From: a virus
Direction: 5' to 3' (one strand)
Virus record (IMG/VR): IMGVR_UViG_3300020404_001967
Span: 1 to 47,197 of that record
Length of the DNA stretch: 47,197 nucleotides
A model generated the notes under the pieces. It searched no databases. It was not told where the DNA came from and saw only the letters and a list, made by a program, of their open reading frames with translations. The position numbers and the translations under genes were made by a program. How positions within the stretch are numbered: position 1 is the stretch's first letter; the number at the start of each line of letters is the position of its first letter. Positions 11,463 through 20,619 of the stretch are shown here, one piece after another.

Positions 11463-13615
11463 TGACATATAATGTTCCATTTACAGACCAAGCAAATAAA
11501 GGAACTATAACTGTAGAAGGCACTAGTCCAAATACTGATACTAGTTTACAATTACCTCCTCAAAATAGCACAGATTATGGCTTGCCTATTTTAACAAATT
11601 TTTTACATCTTTTAGAAAATTTTGCAGATGTAAATCCACCACTAAATCCTGTTGAAGGACAACTTTGGTATGACACAACAAATGATGTTGATCAATTAAA
11701 AATATACGATGGCACCAATTGGGTAGCTGCCGGAGGATTGAAAAAAAGTGGAGCCGAACCAGAAAGCATTAACAGCACGGTTGGAGATCTTTGGGTAGAT
11801 ACAAGCACTAGCCAACTGTATTTGTATACAGGAAGTGGATGGATACTTGTTGGTCCAAGTTTTGCAACTGGTAACAAAACAGGTTCGTTAGCTGAACAAA
11901 TAGTAGATAATAGTGACATTACAAGAGATGTGCTAATAAATTATGTAAACAATATACCAGTAAGTATAATAAGTGCGGTTGCTTTTTTACCAAAAGCAAC
12001 TTTGTCAGGTTTTGAGAATGGTATACAAGTAGGAACTACACAAAGCACAAATGTTAGTGCTAATCCTGCATTGATTAAAGGTATTTCACAACAAGCATCA
12101 TACTTACAAGAAACACCATCATTTACAGATAGACCAAATGGCACAGTTACAGTATCTGATTTGGCAAAAAAGAATGATACTAATATTTTTACACAATTAC
12201 AAAAATTTCCAAATGGTGGAATTGAAATTGGAACAGTAAAAACATTCAGCGCACTTGTAGAAAGCACTAGTGGTATCTTAGAATTAGCAGGTGCTGGAAC
12301 TATTGATGTTAGAACTCCTGTAAGCACTAACCCTGTTGTTAGAATATCAAACGACGGTAACTTTGGAATAAACACATTAAGTCCTACTGAAAAATTAGAT
12401 ATGAGAGGTAATGTTGTAATTGGTGTTGAAACAGGCGATGATGCAGCATTAGACACAAGCGGAAAACTAACTGTAAACAGCGAATTTGATAGTATAGCTC
12501 CTACAAGTGGTGCAGCAGTTATAAAAGGTGGATTGGGAGTAGCAAAGCAATTACAAGTCGGCGGAAGGGCAACATTTACCGATGTCATACAGACTAACCC
12601 AACAGGAACAGTAATAGAACCTGATACAAACGGACAGGGTATTATTGGAAGCACATCAAAAAGATATTCAGGCATATATGCAAATACTGTATATGGTAAT
12701 TTACAAGGTAATGTAAATGGTAACGTTACAGGAAATGTTACAGGAAGTTCAAGTAAATTAACAAGTCCTACAAACTTTTCAATGACAGGTGATGTAAGTG
12801 CAAATAGTTTTACATTTGATGGACAAACTGGCGGAAGCACAAAGACATTTACAACCACTATAAATGATGATTTTATAAACACAAAACTTGATGTCGCAGC
12901 ACAATTAGGAAGATTAATTAGCACAGATGAAATTATAATTTACAGACCAACTGCTGATGATGTTACTGTAGATCCTACAGGAACATTAGGCGTGTTTAAA
13001 ACCACAGTGGCAGATATCACTGCTAAAATTAGTCAGCTTCCAATTGGAACAGTAATGATGTGGGCAGGTCTTACAGCACCACCGGGTTGGTTTATATGTG
13101 ATGGTAGTGACTATTTGATTGCAGATTATGAAAACTTAGCAAATGCACTTGGTTGGGATAGATTTAATTCAACAACATGGTATTGGGGAACACCTTTTAG
13201 TGGCTCTGGAGAATACTACTTCCGTATACCAGATTTTACAGGACGTATGCCAGTTGGTTCAAGTGTTGCAAACTCTGGTGCATTGCAATCATGGCAGAGC
13301 ACTACACACAGAATTGGAAATACAGCTACTCAATCTATGGGTGGTATAACAGGTGATGATGAAGTAACACTTGTTAGTGACAACTTGCCAGATCACACAC
13401 ATGATTTATTAAGCAGCACAGGCGAACAATTTTACGCTGTAACTAATGCATCGACTAGTGCTCCTGAAACATTATCAGGTGGTGGCATTGATGGAGGCAC
13501 AGGTAGTAGGTTATCAAACAGTGGAACTATTACTGACGGAACAGGAAACTCCCCAGTTGATATTACACCTCCATTTGCTGCAATAAACTTCATTATCTAT
13601 CACGGGGTAACATAG
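11462..13615 (+). CDS. Tail fibre protein with C-terminal phage collar domain
   Basis: A 717-residue fibre. Residues about 30-135 form an N-terminal module (FLHLLENFAD, GQLWYDT, KIYDGTNW, GDLWVDT, WILVGP) shared with the next two genes. The middle is beta-rich, with a short G-N-V-T-G repeat around 411-430 typical of fibrous trimers. Residues about 526-600 match the phage tail collar domain (IGTVMMWAG, APPGWFICDG, YFRIPDFTGRMPVG). It is followed by PDHTHD at about 643-648, whose His-x-His may bind metal, as seen in other T4-type fibres. The protein likely mediates adsorption. It belongs to the late block and is separated from the next gene by one base. Confidence 0.85.
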   Translation: MTYNVPFTDQANKGTITVEGTSPNTDTSLQLPPQNSTDYGLPILTNFLHLLENFADVNPPLNPVEGQLWYDTTNDVDQLKIYDGTNWVAAGGLKKSGAEPESINSTVGDLWVDTSTSQLYLYTGSGWILVGPSFATGNKTGSLAEQIVDNSDITRDVLINYVNNIPVSIISAVAFLPKATLSGFENGIQVGTTQSTNVSANPALIKGISQQASYLQETPSFTDRPNGTVTVSDLAKKNDTNIFTQLQKFPNGGIEIGTVKTFSALVESTSGILELAGAGTIDVRTPVSTNPVVRISNDGNFGINTLSPTEKLDMRGNVVIGVETGDDAALDTSGKLTVNSEFDSIAPTSGAAVIKGGLGVAKQLQVGGRATFTDVIQTNPTGTVIEPDTNGQGIIGSTSKRYSGIYANTVYGNLQGNVNGNVTGNVTGSSSKLTSPTNFSMTGDVSANSFTFDGQTGGSTKTFTTTINDDFINTKLDVAAQLGRLISTDEIIIYRPTADDVTVDPTGTLGVFKTTVADITAKISQLPIGTVMMWAGLTAPPGWFICDGSDYLIADYENLANALGWDRFNSTTWYWGTPFSGSGEYYFRIPDFTGRMPVGSSVANSGALQSWQSTTHRIGNTATQSMGGITGDDEVTLVSDNLPDHTHDLLSSTGEQFYAVTNASTSAPETLSGGGIDGGTGSRLSNSGTITDGTGNSPVDITPPFAAINFIIYHGVT

Positions 13616-13616
13616 T

Positions 13617-15602
13617 ATGGCATATAAATTAAATAAAACAGATGGTTCATTATTAGTAGAGCTAGTAGATGGAAAGTTAGATACTAACACAACAGACATT
13701 TCACTAATTGGTAAAAATTATCAAGGATTTGGCGAAAGTATAAATGAAAATTTTATAGCGTTACTAGAATCTTTTGCAAATACTGCTGCACCATCAAAAC
13801 CATTAAGAGGGCAACTATGGTATGATACTGGAGAAGGTAGATTAAAAGTTTATGACGGCACAACTTTCCGCAGCACAGATAGCACTATATTTTCTGCTAC
13901 ACAACCTACAAGTTTGGTGCAAGGTGACATATGGATAAATGGTGTAGAAAATAAATTATACTTTTTTGACGGCACAGATGTTATTCCTGTAGGACCAAGT
14001 TATACAAAATCTCAGGCAAAATCTGGTGTTGAAACTGAAACAATTAAAGATACTATTGGGCAAAATAAAGTTATTGTAAAACTTTTTATTAACGGTAGCA
14101 ATGTTGGCATATGGTCAAAAAATAGTTTTACACCTTTTCCTGCTATTCCAGGTTATGGTGATATCAAAACAGGATTTAATATTAACAACGGATTTTCTGA
14201 TTTTAGTTTTTATGGTAAAGCAGATAGTGCTGAAAAACTTATATCTGATACTGGTGATCAGTTTACAAAAGATAGTTTTATTAGCACACTTGATGATACT
14301 AATCCAGCAGGTAATAGAGTTGCAAATGGAACATTAACATTTAAAGGACCTAATGGTATTTTTGTAGGACCAGATAACAGATTAAACATTAAGAAGTCTG
14401 GAACGAAAACTTTATTTGATAATACAGGTGTTGATAATGATTTAGAATTTCAATTGTTAAGAACACAAGGCACAGGCACACTAGCATATAGTGCTATCAA
14501 GATGGATGCACTCAATCAAAGAATAGGTATTTTTAATGATTCACCAAATGCATTAGTTGAAGGTGGAACAGATACAAGATCAACTGGACTTGTTATTGGA
14601 ACTACAGCAGATCCAAGAAATTTAGTTGTAAGTGGTGATGTGCGTATAGACGGAGATCTAAGAGTTGGCACAGTAGTTAATGAAGAAATTACAACATTAA
14701 GAGTTGCTGATAAAGTTATTGAACTTGCTACGCCAGATGATTCAACATTACTAGATAGTTCTAGTGAATTTATCGACGGTGCAGGAATAAAAATCAATAC
14801 AACACAAGATAGTATAGATTGGATCTATAGAAATGAAAATTCAAACTGGACTACTAACGTAAACATTAATATTGATAACTTAGTTGGCAAATATAAAATT
14901 GAAGATGAAGTTGTTCTTACAAAAACAGGATTAGGACCTAGTGTTGTTAACAGTAATTTAACAAGTATTGGAACATTAGTTGCAATTAATATTGACGATA
15001 TAAACATTGACAACAATGTAATTACTAGTTCTAATGCAGACGGATTAGAATTCAATGTATTGAATGATATTGCTATAAATCCTGGAACAGTTAGTTATAG
15101 AAATATTACAGGGGTTAAAAGTCCAGTAAGTAAACTAGTTGCAGATAATACTCCGGCTAATGAATCTGCAGATGATTTAGCAGCTACAAAAGGATATGTA
15201 GATTATGAAGTGCTAGGTAGCACACGTTATTTTACAATGAATACTACTGGATTTGGTGCTGCTGGTTTTAGTGGATCAGGAGATTTAGAAGGCGATATAA
15301 AAGCAGTGTTAATGTCTTGGATACCACCAACTGATGCTAATACTGTATCTGAGTATGCAATAGTTAGAATATTGTCTGAAAAAACAGAAGCAACTACAGA
15401 TCCTATAGATGTTAATAGTAATATTAATAAAAGTTTACAAGCGGTGGATAGTGCTGGTGTTCAAAACGTTAACGTTTTATCAGATATAACAATAAGTCCA
15501 GATCCAACTACAACAATAACATTTACTATAACAAGACATATAATTGAATTTAGAAAACGAGCAAGTGATTGGGAATGGGTGTCAACCGTAACATATCCAT
15601 AA
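13617..15602 (+). CDS. Tail fibre-like structural protein, second paralogue
   Basis: A 661-residue protein with the same N-terminal module as its two neighbours: DISLIGKNYQGFGESINENF, then GQLWYDT, KVYDGT, GDIWING and a VGPSY end near residue 125. The rest is a beta-rich fibre sequence with GDVRIDGDLRVG-type turns near the middle. The C-terminal part (about 530-661) does not carry a collar domain. It lies one base after the collar fibre, so the two are probably translated from one late message. Which fibre or baseplate structure it forms is not visible. Confidence 0.75.
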   Translation: MAYKLNKTDGSLLVELVDGKLDTNTTDISLIGKNYQGFGESINENFIALLESFANTAAPSKPLRGQLWYDTGEGRLKVYDGTTFRSTDSTIFSATQPTSLVQGDIWINGVENKLYFFDGTDVIPVGPSYTKSQAKSGVETETIKDTIGQNKVIVKLFINGSNVGIWSKNSFTPFPAIPGYGDIKTGFNINNGFSDFSFYGKADSAEKLISDTGDQFTKDSFISTLDDTNPAGNRVANGTLTFKGPNGIFVGPDNRLNIKKSGTKTLFDNTGVDNDLEFQLLRTQGTGTLAYSAIKMDALNQRIGIFNDSPNALVEGGTDTRSTGLVIGTTADPRNLVVSGDVRIDGDLRVGTVVNEEITTLRVADKVIELATPDDSTLLDSSSEFIDGAGIKINTTQDSIDWIYRNENSNWTTNVNINIDNLVGKYKIEDEVVLTKTGLGPSVVNSNLTSIGTLVAINIDDINIDNNVITSSNADGLEFNVLNDIAINPGTVSYRNITGVKSPVSKLVADNTPANESADDLAATKGYVDYEVLGSTRYFTMNTTGFGAAGFSGSGDLEGDIKAVLMSWIPPTDANTVSEYAIVRILSEKTEATTDPIDVNSNINKSLQAVDSAGVQNVNVLSDITISPDPTTTITFTITRHIIEFRKRASDWEWVSTVTYP

Positions 15603-15606
15603 TTAC

Positions 15607-15614
15607 GATAAATA
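15607..15614 (+). promoter_or_regulatory. Late promoter motif GATAAATA
   Basis: It lies in the 34-nt gap between two fibre genes and ends 22 nt before the ATG at 15637. A strong ribosome site (GAGGAG) lies between motif and start. The match to NATAAATA and the spacing parallel the other late genes here. Confidence 0.6.
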
Positions 15615-15636
15615 AGTGTAAGCACGAGGAGCTAAG

Positions 15637-17145
15637 ATGGCATACATAATAAACACTTTTAACGGTAACCAACTCGTTGTAGTTGAAGACGGCACAGTTG
15701 ACCAAACTACCGATATCAAATTGATTGGTAAAAACTTTAGTGGTTACGGAGAAGCACAAAACGAAAACTTTTTGCATTTACTAGAACATTTTGCAAATAC
15801 AACCGCACCTGCAAAAGCAATTACTGGACAAGTTTGGTATGATGCAGGAACTGCAAAATTAAAATTTTACACAGGAAATGCATGGAAAAATGCAGGCGGT
15901 GCAGAAGTAGCTGCAACCGAACCAGCAGGATTAGCAGAAGGCGATTTATGGTATAGCACTACTAGTAGTCAGTTATACGCAAAAAATGGAGCCGGTGAAT
16001 TTATTTTAGTTGGTCCACAAGCAGCAGGCGACGGAACAACACAAATGTTAAGTGTAACAGTGGTAGACACCCTCAGTGCTAACAAGTCTATCATAATTGC
16101 ACTTATTAATGACACACCAGTATATGTTATCAGCTCATCAGAATTTACACTAGGATCTACACAACCAGCAGATGTGCCAGATCTTACAGGATTTACAGGA
16201 ATACGTAGAGGTATTACATTAATTAATACAGATAGTAGCACAGGTGTTACTACTGGAGCAGGCACAGCAGGAGAACCAGTAATTTGGGGAACAGCAAGTG
16301 ACTCGCTTAAATTAGGCGGATTATCTGCAAGCGACTTTTTAACATCAAGCACAGCAGCATTTTCTAGTATTGCTAGGTTTGCAGATGTAGGATTTACAGT
16401 AGGTAATAGTAATGACTTAGCTGTAAGCATTGTGTCAGACACAATAGGACAAATACAAAACACAATAGGCGATCGTATACTGTTTGGTGCAACACGTAGT
16501 GGTGTTGGCGTTTCAAACATTATAAGCATTAGAAATGTAGATGCTGTTAACACAGGTATATTCCCTGAAACTTCATCTCTATACAATATAGGTAGTGCAA
16601 CATTAAAATTCTCAACAATGTATGCTGATACTTTTAACGGTCAAGCTACTGAAGCATTAGCATTAGATGTAGCAGGAACAGCTAGATCAGCAAGCACATT
16701 AGCAACTCCAAATACTATTGCAGCAAGAGATTCAAATGGTGATATCACAGCTAGACTATTTTCTGGAACAGCTACACAAGCTCGTTATGCTGACTTAGCA
16801 GAAAAATACACTACCGCCGAAGAACATCCAGTAGGAACAGTTATGACAGTAGGAGGAGCAAAAACCACAGTAGAAGCAGTGCCAGCAAAAAGCTCTGATA
16901 TTGTAATAGGTGTTATAAGTGAGAATCCAGCATACTTAATGAATTCAGATATAGATGGACAAGCAATAGCTCTAAAAGGGCGTGTGCCAGTTCGTGTAAA
17001 AGAACCTGTTGCTAAAGGTCAAGCTGTATATGCTTGGTCAGATGGCGTTTGCACAGTAACAGCTACTAGATCACTTGTTGGTGTAGCACTTGAAACAAAT
17101 ACAAGTGCAGATGAGAAGCTAGTTGAATGTGTTCTGAAGACATAA
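15637..17145 (+). CDS. Tail fibre-like structural protein, third paralogue
   Basis: A 502-residue protein opening with the shared fibre module: DIKLIGKNFSGYGEAQNENF, GQVWYDAG, KLKFYTGNAW, GDLWYST and VGPQA near residue 128. A central Y-N-I-G-S...Y-A-D-T-F-N-G segment resembles the repeats before fibre tips. The C-terminal 110 residues form a distinct Val/Ala/Gly-rich domain (VGTVMTVGG, GRVPVRVKEPV, GVALETN) with no collar motif. It has its own late motif and ribosome site. Three consecutive genes sharing a head module but ending differently suggests domain swapping of receptor-binding parts. Confidence 0.75.
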   Translation: MAYIINTFNGNQLVVVEDGTVDQTTDIKLIGKNFSGYGEAQNENFLHLLEHFANTTAPAKAITGQVWYDAGTAKLKFYTGNAWKNAGGAEVAATEPAGLAEGDLWYSTTSSQLYAKNGAGEFILVGPQAAGDGTTQMLSVTVVDTLSANKSIIIALINDTPVYVISSSEFTLGSTQPADVPDLTGFTGIRRGITLINTDSSTGVTTGAGTAGEPVIWGTASDSLKLGGLSASDFLTSSTAAFSSIARFADVGFTVGNSNDLAVSIVSDTIGQIQNTIGDRILFGATRSGVGVSNIISIRNVDAVNTGIFPETSSLYNIGSATLKFSTMYADTFNGQATEALALDVAGTARSASTLATPNTIAARDSNGDITARLFSGTATQARYADLAEKYTTAEEHPVGTVMTVGGAKTTVEAVPAKSSDIVIGVISENPAYLMNSDIDGQAIALKGRVPVRVKEPVAKGQAVYAWSDGVCTVTATRSLVGVALETNTSADEKLVECVLKT

Positions 17146-17148
17146 ATA
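17141..17148 (+). promoter_or_regulatory. Late promoter motif CATAAATA
   Basis: It overlaps the stop codon of the preceding fibre gene and ends 26 nt before the ATG at 17175. An AAGGAAG ribosome site lies between. It has the same NATAAATA form as at the other virion genes. Confidence 0.55.
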
Positions 17149-17174
17149 TATACGTAGTTAATTAAGGAAGTGTC

Positions 17175-18143
17175 ATGGCAGTAGGTGATATTATAGGAGC
17201 CGCAAGATACAATACCTTACAAGGTAGAGTAGCAACAATTTTAGGTGTAGGTAGTGGCGATAAAGGATATAATAACGCTGTTTTAAGTAGCCCGGTAGCA
17301 GTAGGCAATGTTGTAACTGCTGAAGACTTACAATACCTAGCAAGCGATTATACAAAAATTTATGTGCATCAAACAGGAAGTTTACCAGGTGGACTTATTG
17401 GAACTGATGTTGAAACTAGAACTATTTCTACAGACGTAGGATTGATTTGGGATGATTTGTATGCTGAATACGAAAGTGTATTGACTGCCATTGAAACAAA
17501 TAGATTTGATATAAATTTTAACTATGCAAGTGTAGAAGCATCTGGTGCTAATAGTGTAAGAAATACAGTATGGGGTGGAAGTGCATTACCACAAAGTATT
17601 ATACATGAATTTATTGTAGATTTTGGAACAGCAAATGCTCGCAGAGGTTTTTTCAACGCTGGAGGAGAAATACGCTTTTCTGCATCATTGACTCATAGTT
17701 TAACAATAGGTGATCCTGATTATCAAAAAACAGTAGATTGGCAATCAATGCTTTCATCGATGCAAACTGTAAAATTCAACTATGATACAACAGATAGTTA
17801 TAATTTATCAGGCACAGATGATGATGTGACAGATGATGCAATTACTGGTGCAGGAACAGGATCTGCTATAGGTAATTTAGATCTTACAACAGCTTATCAA
17901 ACCATTTATACAAAAACCGGTTCCGCAGCGTATATAGATAATGAATTAATAATACAAGCAAAAGAAGAATCAAGTAGCCAAATTAGATTTTTACTAACAT
18001 TTGTTGATGATGCAAATGGTAGCGGCGGAGCAGATGAAAGAGTCAATGGAACATTAACAAGTAACATTAGCCATCTTAGAGCTGATAGCACTACATACGT
18101 AAATAATCCGGCACCTTCCTATTCACTTATAACTGGTCTTTGA
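17175..18143 (+). CDS. Putative virion protein, paralogue of the next gene
   Basis: A 322-residue protein of unknown precise role. It shares with the following gene an N-terminal pattern (YN-x-x-(Q/R)-G-x-x-A), a YVHQ-x-GS motif, and a conserved segment FFNAGGEIRFSASLT near residue 161, so the two probably arose by tandem duplication. There is no signal peptide, membrane segment or catalytic signature. The composition is rich in Gly, Ser, Thr and Asn, as in fibre or decoration proteins. The late motif and its position after the fibres support a virion role. The exact location is not determinable. Confidence 0.65.
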   Translation: MAVGDIIGAARYNTLQGRVATILGVGSGDKGYNNAVLSSPVAVGNVVTAEDLQYLASDYTKIYVHQTGSLPGGLIGTDVETRTISTDVGLIWDDLYAEYESVLTAIETNRFDINFNYASVEASGANSVRNTVWGGSALPQSIIHEFIVDFGTANARRGFFNAGGEIRFSASLTHSLTIGDPDYQKTVDWQSMLSSMQTVKFNYDTTDSYNLSGTDDDVTDDAITGAGTGSAIGNLDLTTAYQTIYTKTGSAAYIDNELIIQAKEESSSQIRFLLTFVDDANGSGGADERVNGTLTSNISHLRADSTTYVNNPAPSYSLITGL

Positions 18144-18177
18144 TTGACAAAAATGAAAATTGTGTATATAATAAATA
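18144..18177 (+). promoter_or_regulatory. Composite sigma-70-like and late promoter
   Basis: TTGACA at 18144-18149 and TATAAT at 18167-18172 are both perfect and 17 bp apart. The late-type AATAAATA at 18170-18177 overlaps the -10 box. The ATG of the next gene is at 18198, after an AAGGAG site. The arrangement could allow both host-polymerase and phage late transcription of the same gene. Confidence 0.75.
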
Positions 18178-18197
18178 CATAACGACAAGGAGTTTAA

Positions 18198-19370
18198 ATG
18201 GCTGGTGTAGGCTTACCAATTACAGCATTAGAGTATAATAATACACGTGGCAGCATTGCAGCAAAAGCTGGCGATTTTAACACTTGGAGTGAACACGGAC
18301 TAGGATCAAGCACAACCTCAAGTGGGTATGGTAGAAACTTTACAAGTAATTTAGTTGTTGGTGGTAGCACATTTGGTGTAAGCGATTCTGTAACAGAACA
18401 ACAACATTTTGATCTTTGGTTAGATTTGCAGGCTGCATATGTGCATCAATATGGATCTCAATATTCAGGCATACAACCTACTAGTTTTGAAGGTAAGCTG
18501 ACTTATCCAAATGAAGCAGATTATACAAGTAGAGATTATATTGAATGGGCTCATTACTCAAACTCAGGCAGTAACAACGATCTGCGTGATATTGCTACAG
18601 CAGTAAATGCATTTAATCATGCTTCTACAGATTTTGATTCATCTAGTTTTACTACAGCTATATTAAGAACTTCTGGAGGTTCAAGTTGCACAAGTTCAAG
18701 AAATGGTGCTACCAATCCTTGGGGAGGAAGCCCGGATACTATAACACATAGAGTAGAAATAAATTTTCTAAATCACAACGCACTATTGTATTTTTTAAGT
18801 GCAGGCGGAGAAATAAGATTTGATGCAAGTCTTACAGGTGGAACATCAGGAACATCAAACACAAAAGATTGGGACTGGAAAACAATTTTATCCGCAATGG
18901 GCACAATACGCTTTGGTAGGGTAGCTGGAAACTTTAGGACTGAAAGTTTAAGTGGTAGTGGCACAGGAAGTTTATTAAGCAGCCTTAGCACTGGCACATC
19001 ACCTAGCACATTGATTTTTGAAAAACAAGGTGGTGTAACTACAGGCAATCCTAGTCCAGGCGATCCTGGAGGAACTACAATATATGATGATAACGCATAT
19101 CAAATTTATGCAAGCACAAATACTGCATTCAGTAGTGCTACAAAATTAATTTTTGAAATTAGATTTGATGATGCTGATCCAGGAACTGGTGGTCAGCAAG
19201 GTTATCCTTCAGAACCCGATGTAGGCGGTGTGGACGAAAATGTAACAGGTAACATTACAAGCAATATCTATACTTACACACCTAGTAGCACTTTTATTTA
19301 CGATAGCACAACCTACGCAGCAATTACACAGGCTGCTCCAACAGGTTCTGTGACTTCATCTCTTGTATAA
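18198..19370 (+). CDS. Putative virion protein, second tandem paralogue
   Basis: A 390-residue protein related to the gene before it. Both have a YVHQYGSQ-like motif and the segment LSAGGEIRFDASLTGG, here near residue 200. A Gly/Pro-rich loop (PSPGDPGG, about 293-300) and a C-terminal Ser/Thr-rich tail suggest an exposed surface protein. There is no enzyme motif. It is the last gene of the structural block and has an unusual composite promoter, so it may be made both early and late or simply at high level. A virion role is inferred from family and position. Confidence 0.65.
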   Translation: MAGVGLPITALEYNNTRGSIAAKAGDFNTWSEHGLGSSTTSSGYGRNFTSNLVVGGSTFGVSDSVTEQQHFDLWLDLQAAYVHQYGSQYSGIQPTSFEGKLTYPNEADYTSRDYIEWAHYSNSGSNNDLRDIATAVNAFNHASTDFDSSSFTTAILRTSGGSSCTSSRNGATNPWGGSPDTITHRVEINFLNHNALLYFLSAGGEIRFDASLTGGTSGTSNTKDWDWKTILSAMGTIRFGRVAGNFRTESLSGSGTGSLLSSLSTGTSPSTLIFEKQGGVTTGNPSPGDPGGTTIYDDNAYQIYASTNTAFSSATKLIFEIRFDDADPGTGGQQGYPSEPDVGGVDENVTGNITSNIYTYTPSSTFIYDSTTYAAITQAAPTGSVTSSLV

Positions 19371-19381
19371 TCACATATAAG

Positions 19382-19410
19382 TTGACTTTCGCAAAAATTT
19401 ATTATATACT
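19382..19410 (+). promoter_or_regulatory. Sigma-70-like promoter opening the glycosyltransferase block
   Basis: TTGACT (19382-19387) and TATACT (19405-19410) are separated by 17 bp. The predicted start is near 19417, followed by a GGAG ribosome site at 19422 and the ATG at 19433. It marks the switch from virion genes to auxiliary genes. No NATAAATA is seen here. Confidence 0.75.
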
Positions 19411-19432
19411 ATAGCTCTAATGGAGAATAAGT

Positions 19433-19780
19433 ATGGATGAACGTCTAACAAAAGCACTTGATATTAGTAACTATATGGTTACTTTAAACAATCAAAAAAG
19501 ATTACTTACTGAACAATATGCTGATAATCTAATTTATTATTACAATGGAGGACAGTTTTCTATTTCGCAACAACTAATAAGTTTTTGTCAAAGCCTAGTT
19601 GCTCGTGAGCAAGAAGAAGCTATTCTTGTTGACGATAATAAAATACCTATTGAAATTGAAGATCTCAATGACTTTACCAACACAATAGTAAGTAAATATT
19701 TTGAAGCAAGTAATATATATCTTACAGAATATAATAAATTAAAGAAAAACAGATCAGTTGAAAGCATTATGGATTTATGA
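19433..19780 (+). CDS. Small protein of unknown function
   Basis: I do not recognise this 115-residue protein. It is mostly predicted helix, with a Gln/Asn-rich N-terminal half (ISNYMVTLNNQKRLLTEQY) and an acidic centre (VDDNKIPIEIEDLND). It has no Cys cluster, signal peptide or membrane segment. It is the first gene behind a sigma-70-like promoter and overlaps the next gene by four bases (ATGA), so it is translationally coupled to a putative glycosyltransferase. It might be a fibre-assembly helper or a partner of the transferases. Neither idea has direct support. Confidence 0.6.
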   Translation: MDERLTKALDISNYMVTLNNQKRLLTEQYADNLIYYYNGGQFSISQQLISFCQSLVAREQEEAILVDDNKIPIEIEDLNDFTNTIVSKYFEASNIYLTEYNKLKKNRSVESIMDL

Positions 19781-20619
19781 ATCAAGGTGTAGTTTTATTT
19801 GCTAGTAACAATACAAAAATTAACTATGTAAAGCAAGCACAATATCTTGCAAAACGTGTTCGTAAATATATGGATTTGCCTACTTCGCTAGTTACTGATG
19901 TAGATATAAAAAATAAATTTCCAGATGCAGAAGATGCTTTTGATCAAATTATTTTTACAAATACTTTAAAGCATAATTATGCTAACAAAAGATATCATGA
20001 CGGAACGTTATCTAATCGTATTTTGCCTTTCAATAACGGAAACAGAGCAGATGCATATTTTTTGAGTCCGTATGACGAAACGTTAGTAATGGATACTGAT
20101 TATATTATATGTAATGATATTTTAAATAATTGTTTTTCTCAAAAAAACGATTTATGCTTATATGATGATGCTGTGCATTTAGGGATACACAATGGCACAC
20201 CAGAATTTAAAAAAATAAGCGATACAAGCGTAGATTTTTATTGGGCTACTGTTGTATTTTTTAGAAAAACAAAAATGAATGAAATTTATTTTAATCTTGT
20301 TAAGCATATACAAGAAAATTATATGCATTATAGAAGTGTGTATCAATTTAAAAGTAACGTATATAGAAATGATTTTGCTTTTAGTATTGCAGCACATATT
20401 ATGAATGGATATCAAAAAGGTAATATAATAGGTAATTTACCGGGCAAACATTTTTATAGTATAGATAAAGATTTATGTCATAATATAAAAGATGATGAAA
20501 TTGTTATTTTATTAGAAAAGTCACAAAGGCTTGGAGAATATACTTTGACAAAAACCAAAGGCATGAATATACATGTTATGAATAAGTTTAGTTTGGAGAG
20601 AGTAATTGACAACAAATAA
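19777..20619 (+). CDS. Putative GT-A glycosyltransferase
   Basis: A 280-residue protein that looks like a nucleotide-sugar transferase of GT-A fold. Its N-terminal strand (VVLFASNN) begins a Rossmann-like half. The segment SPYDETLVMDTDYI near residues 98-111 gives a D-T-D metal-binding motif preceded by the usual 'YDETLVMD' context. The following gene is a clear paralogue with the same architecture. Donor and acceptor cannot be read. Position next to fibre genes would fit modification of a virion or cell-surface glycan, by analogy with LPS-type gene clusters in marine T4-like phages. The start overlaps the previous stop by 4 nt. Confidence 0.6.
   Translation: MNQGVVLFASNNTKINYVKQAQYLAKRVRKYMDLPTSLVTDVDIKNKFPDAEDAFDQIIFTNTLKHNYANKRYHDGTLSNRILPFNNGNRADAYFLSPYDETLVMDTDYIICNDILNNCFSQKNDLCLYDDAVHLGIHNGTPEFKKISDTSVDFYWATVVFFRKTKMNEIYFNLVKHIQENYMHYRSVYQFKSNVYRNDFAFSIAAHIMNGYQKGNIIGNLPGKHFYSIDKDLCHNIKDDEIVILLEKSQRLGEYTLTKTKGMNIHVMNKFSLERVIDNK

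Noticed and set aside
12690-12760. Short G-N-V-T-G DNA repeats considered as a CRISPR-like or regulatory array.
   Set aside because: They are in-frame coding repeats of a fibre protein with no spacers or constant repeat units.
11941-12924. Long minus-strand open frame (about 327 codons) antisense to the collar fibre gene.
   Set aside because: It has no ribosome site, and its hydrophobic, Val/Pro-rich product is what antisense reading of a Thr/Gly-rich fibre gives. Similar shadows lie at 6948-7430 and 15969-16586.
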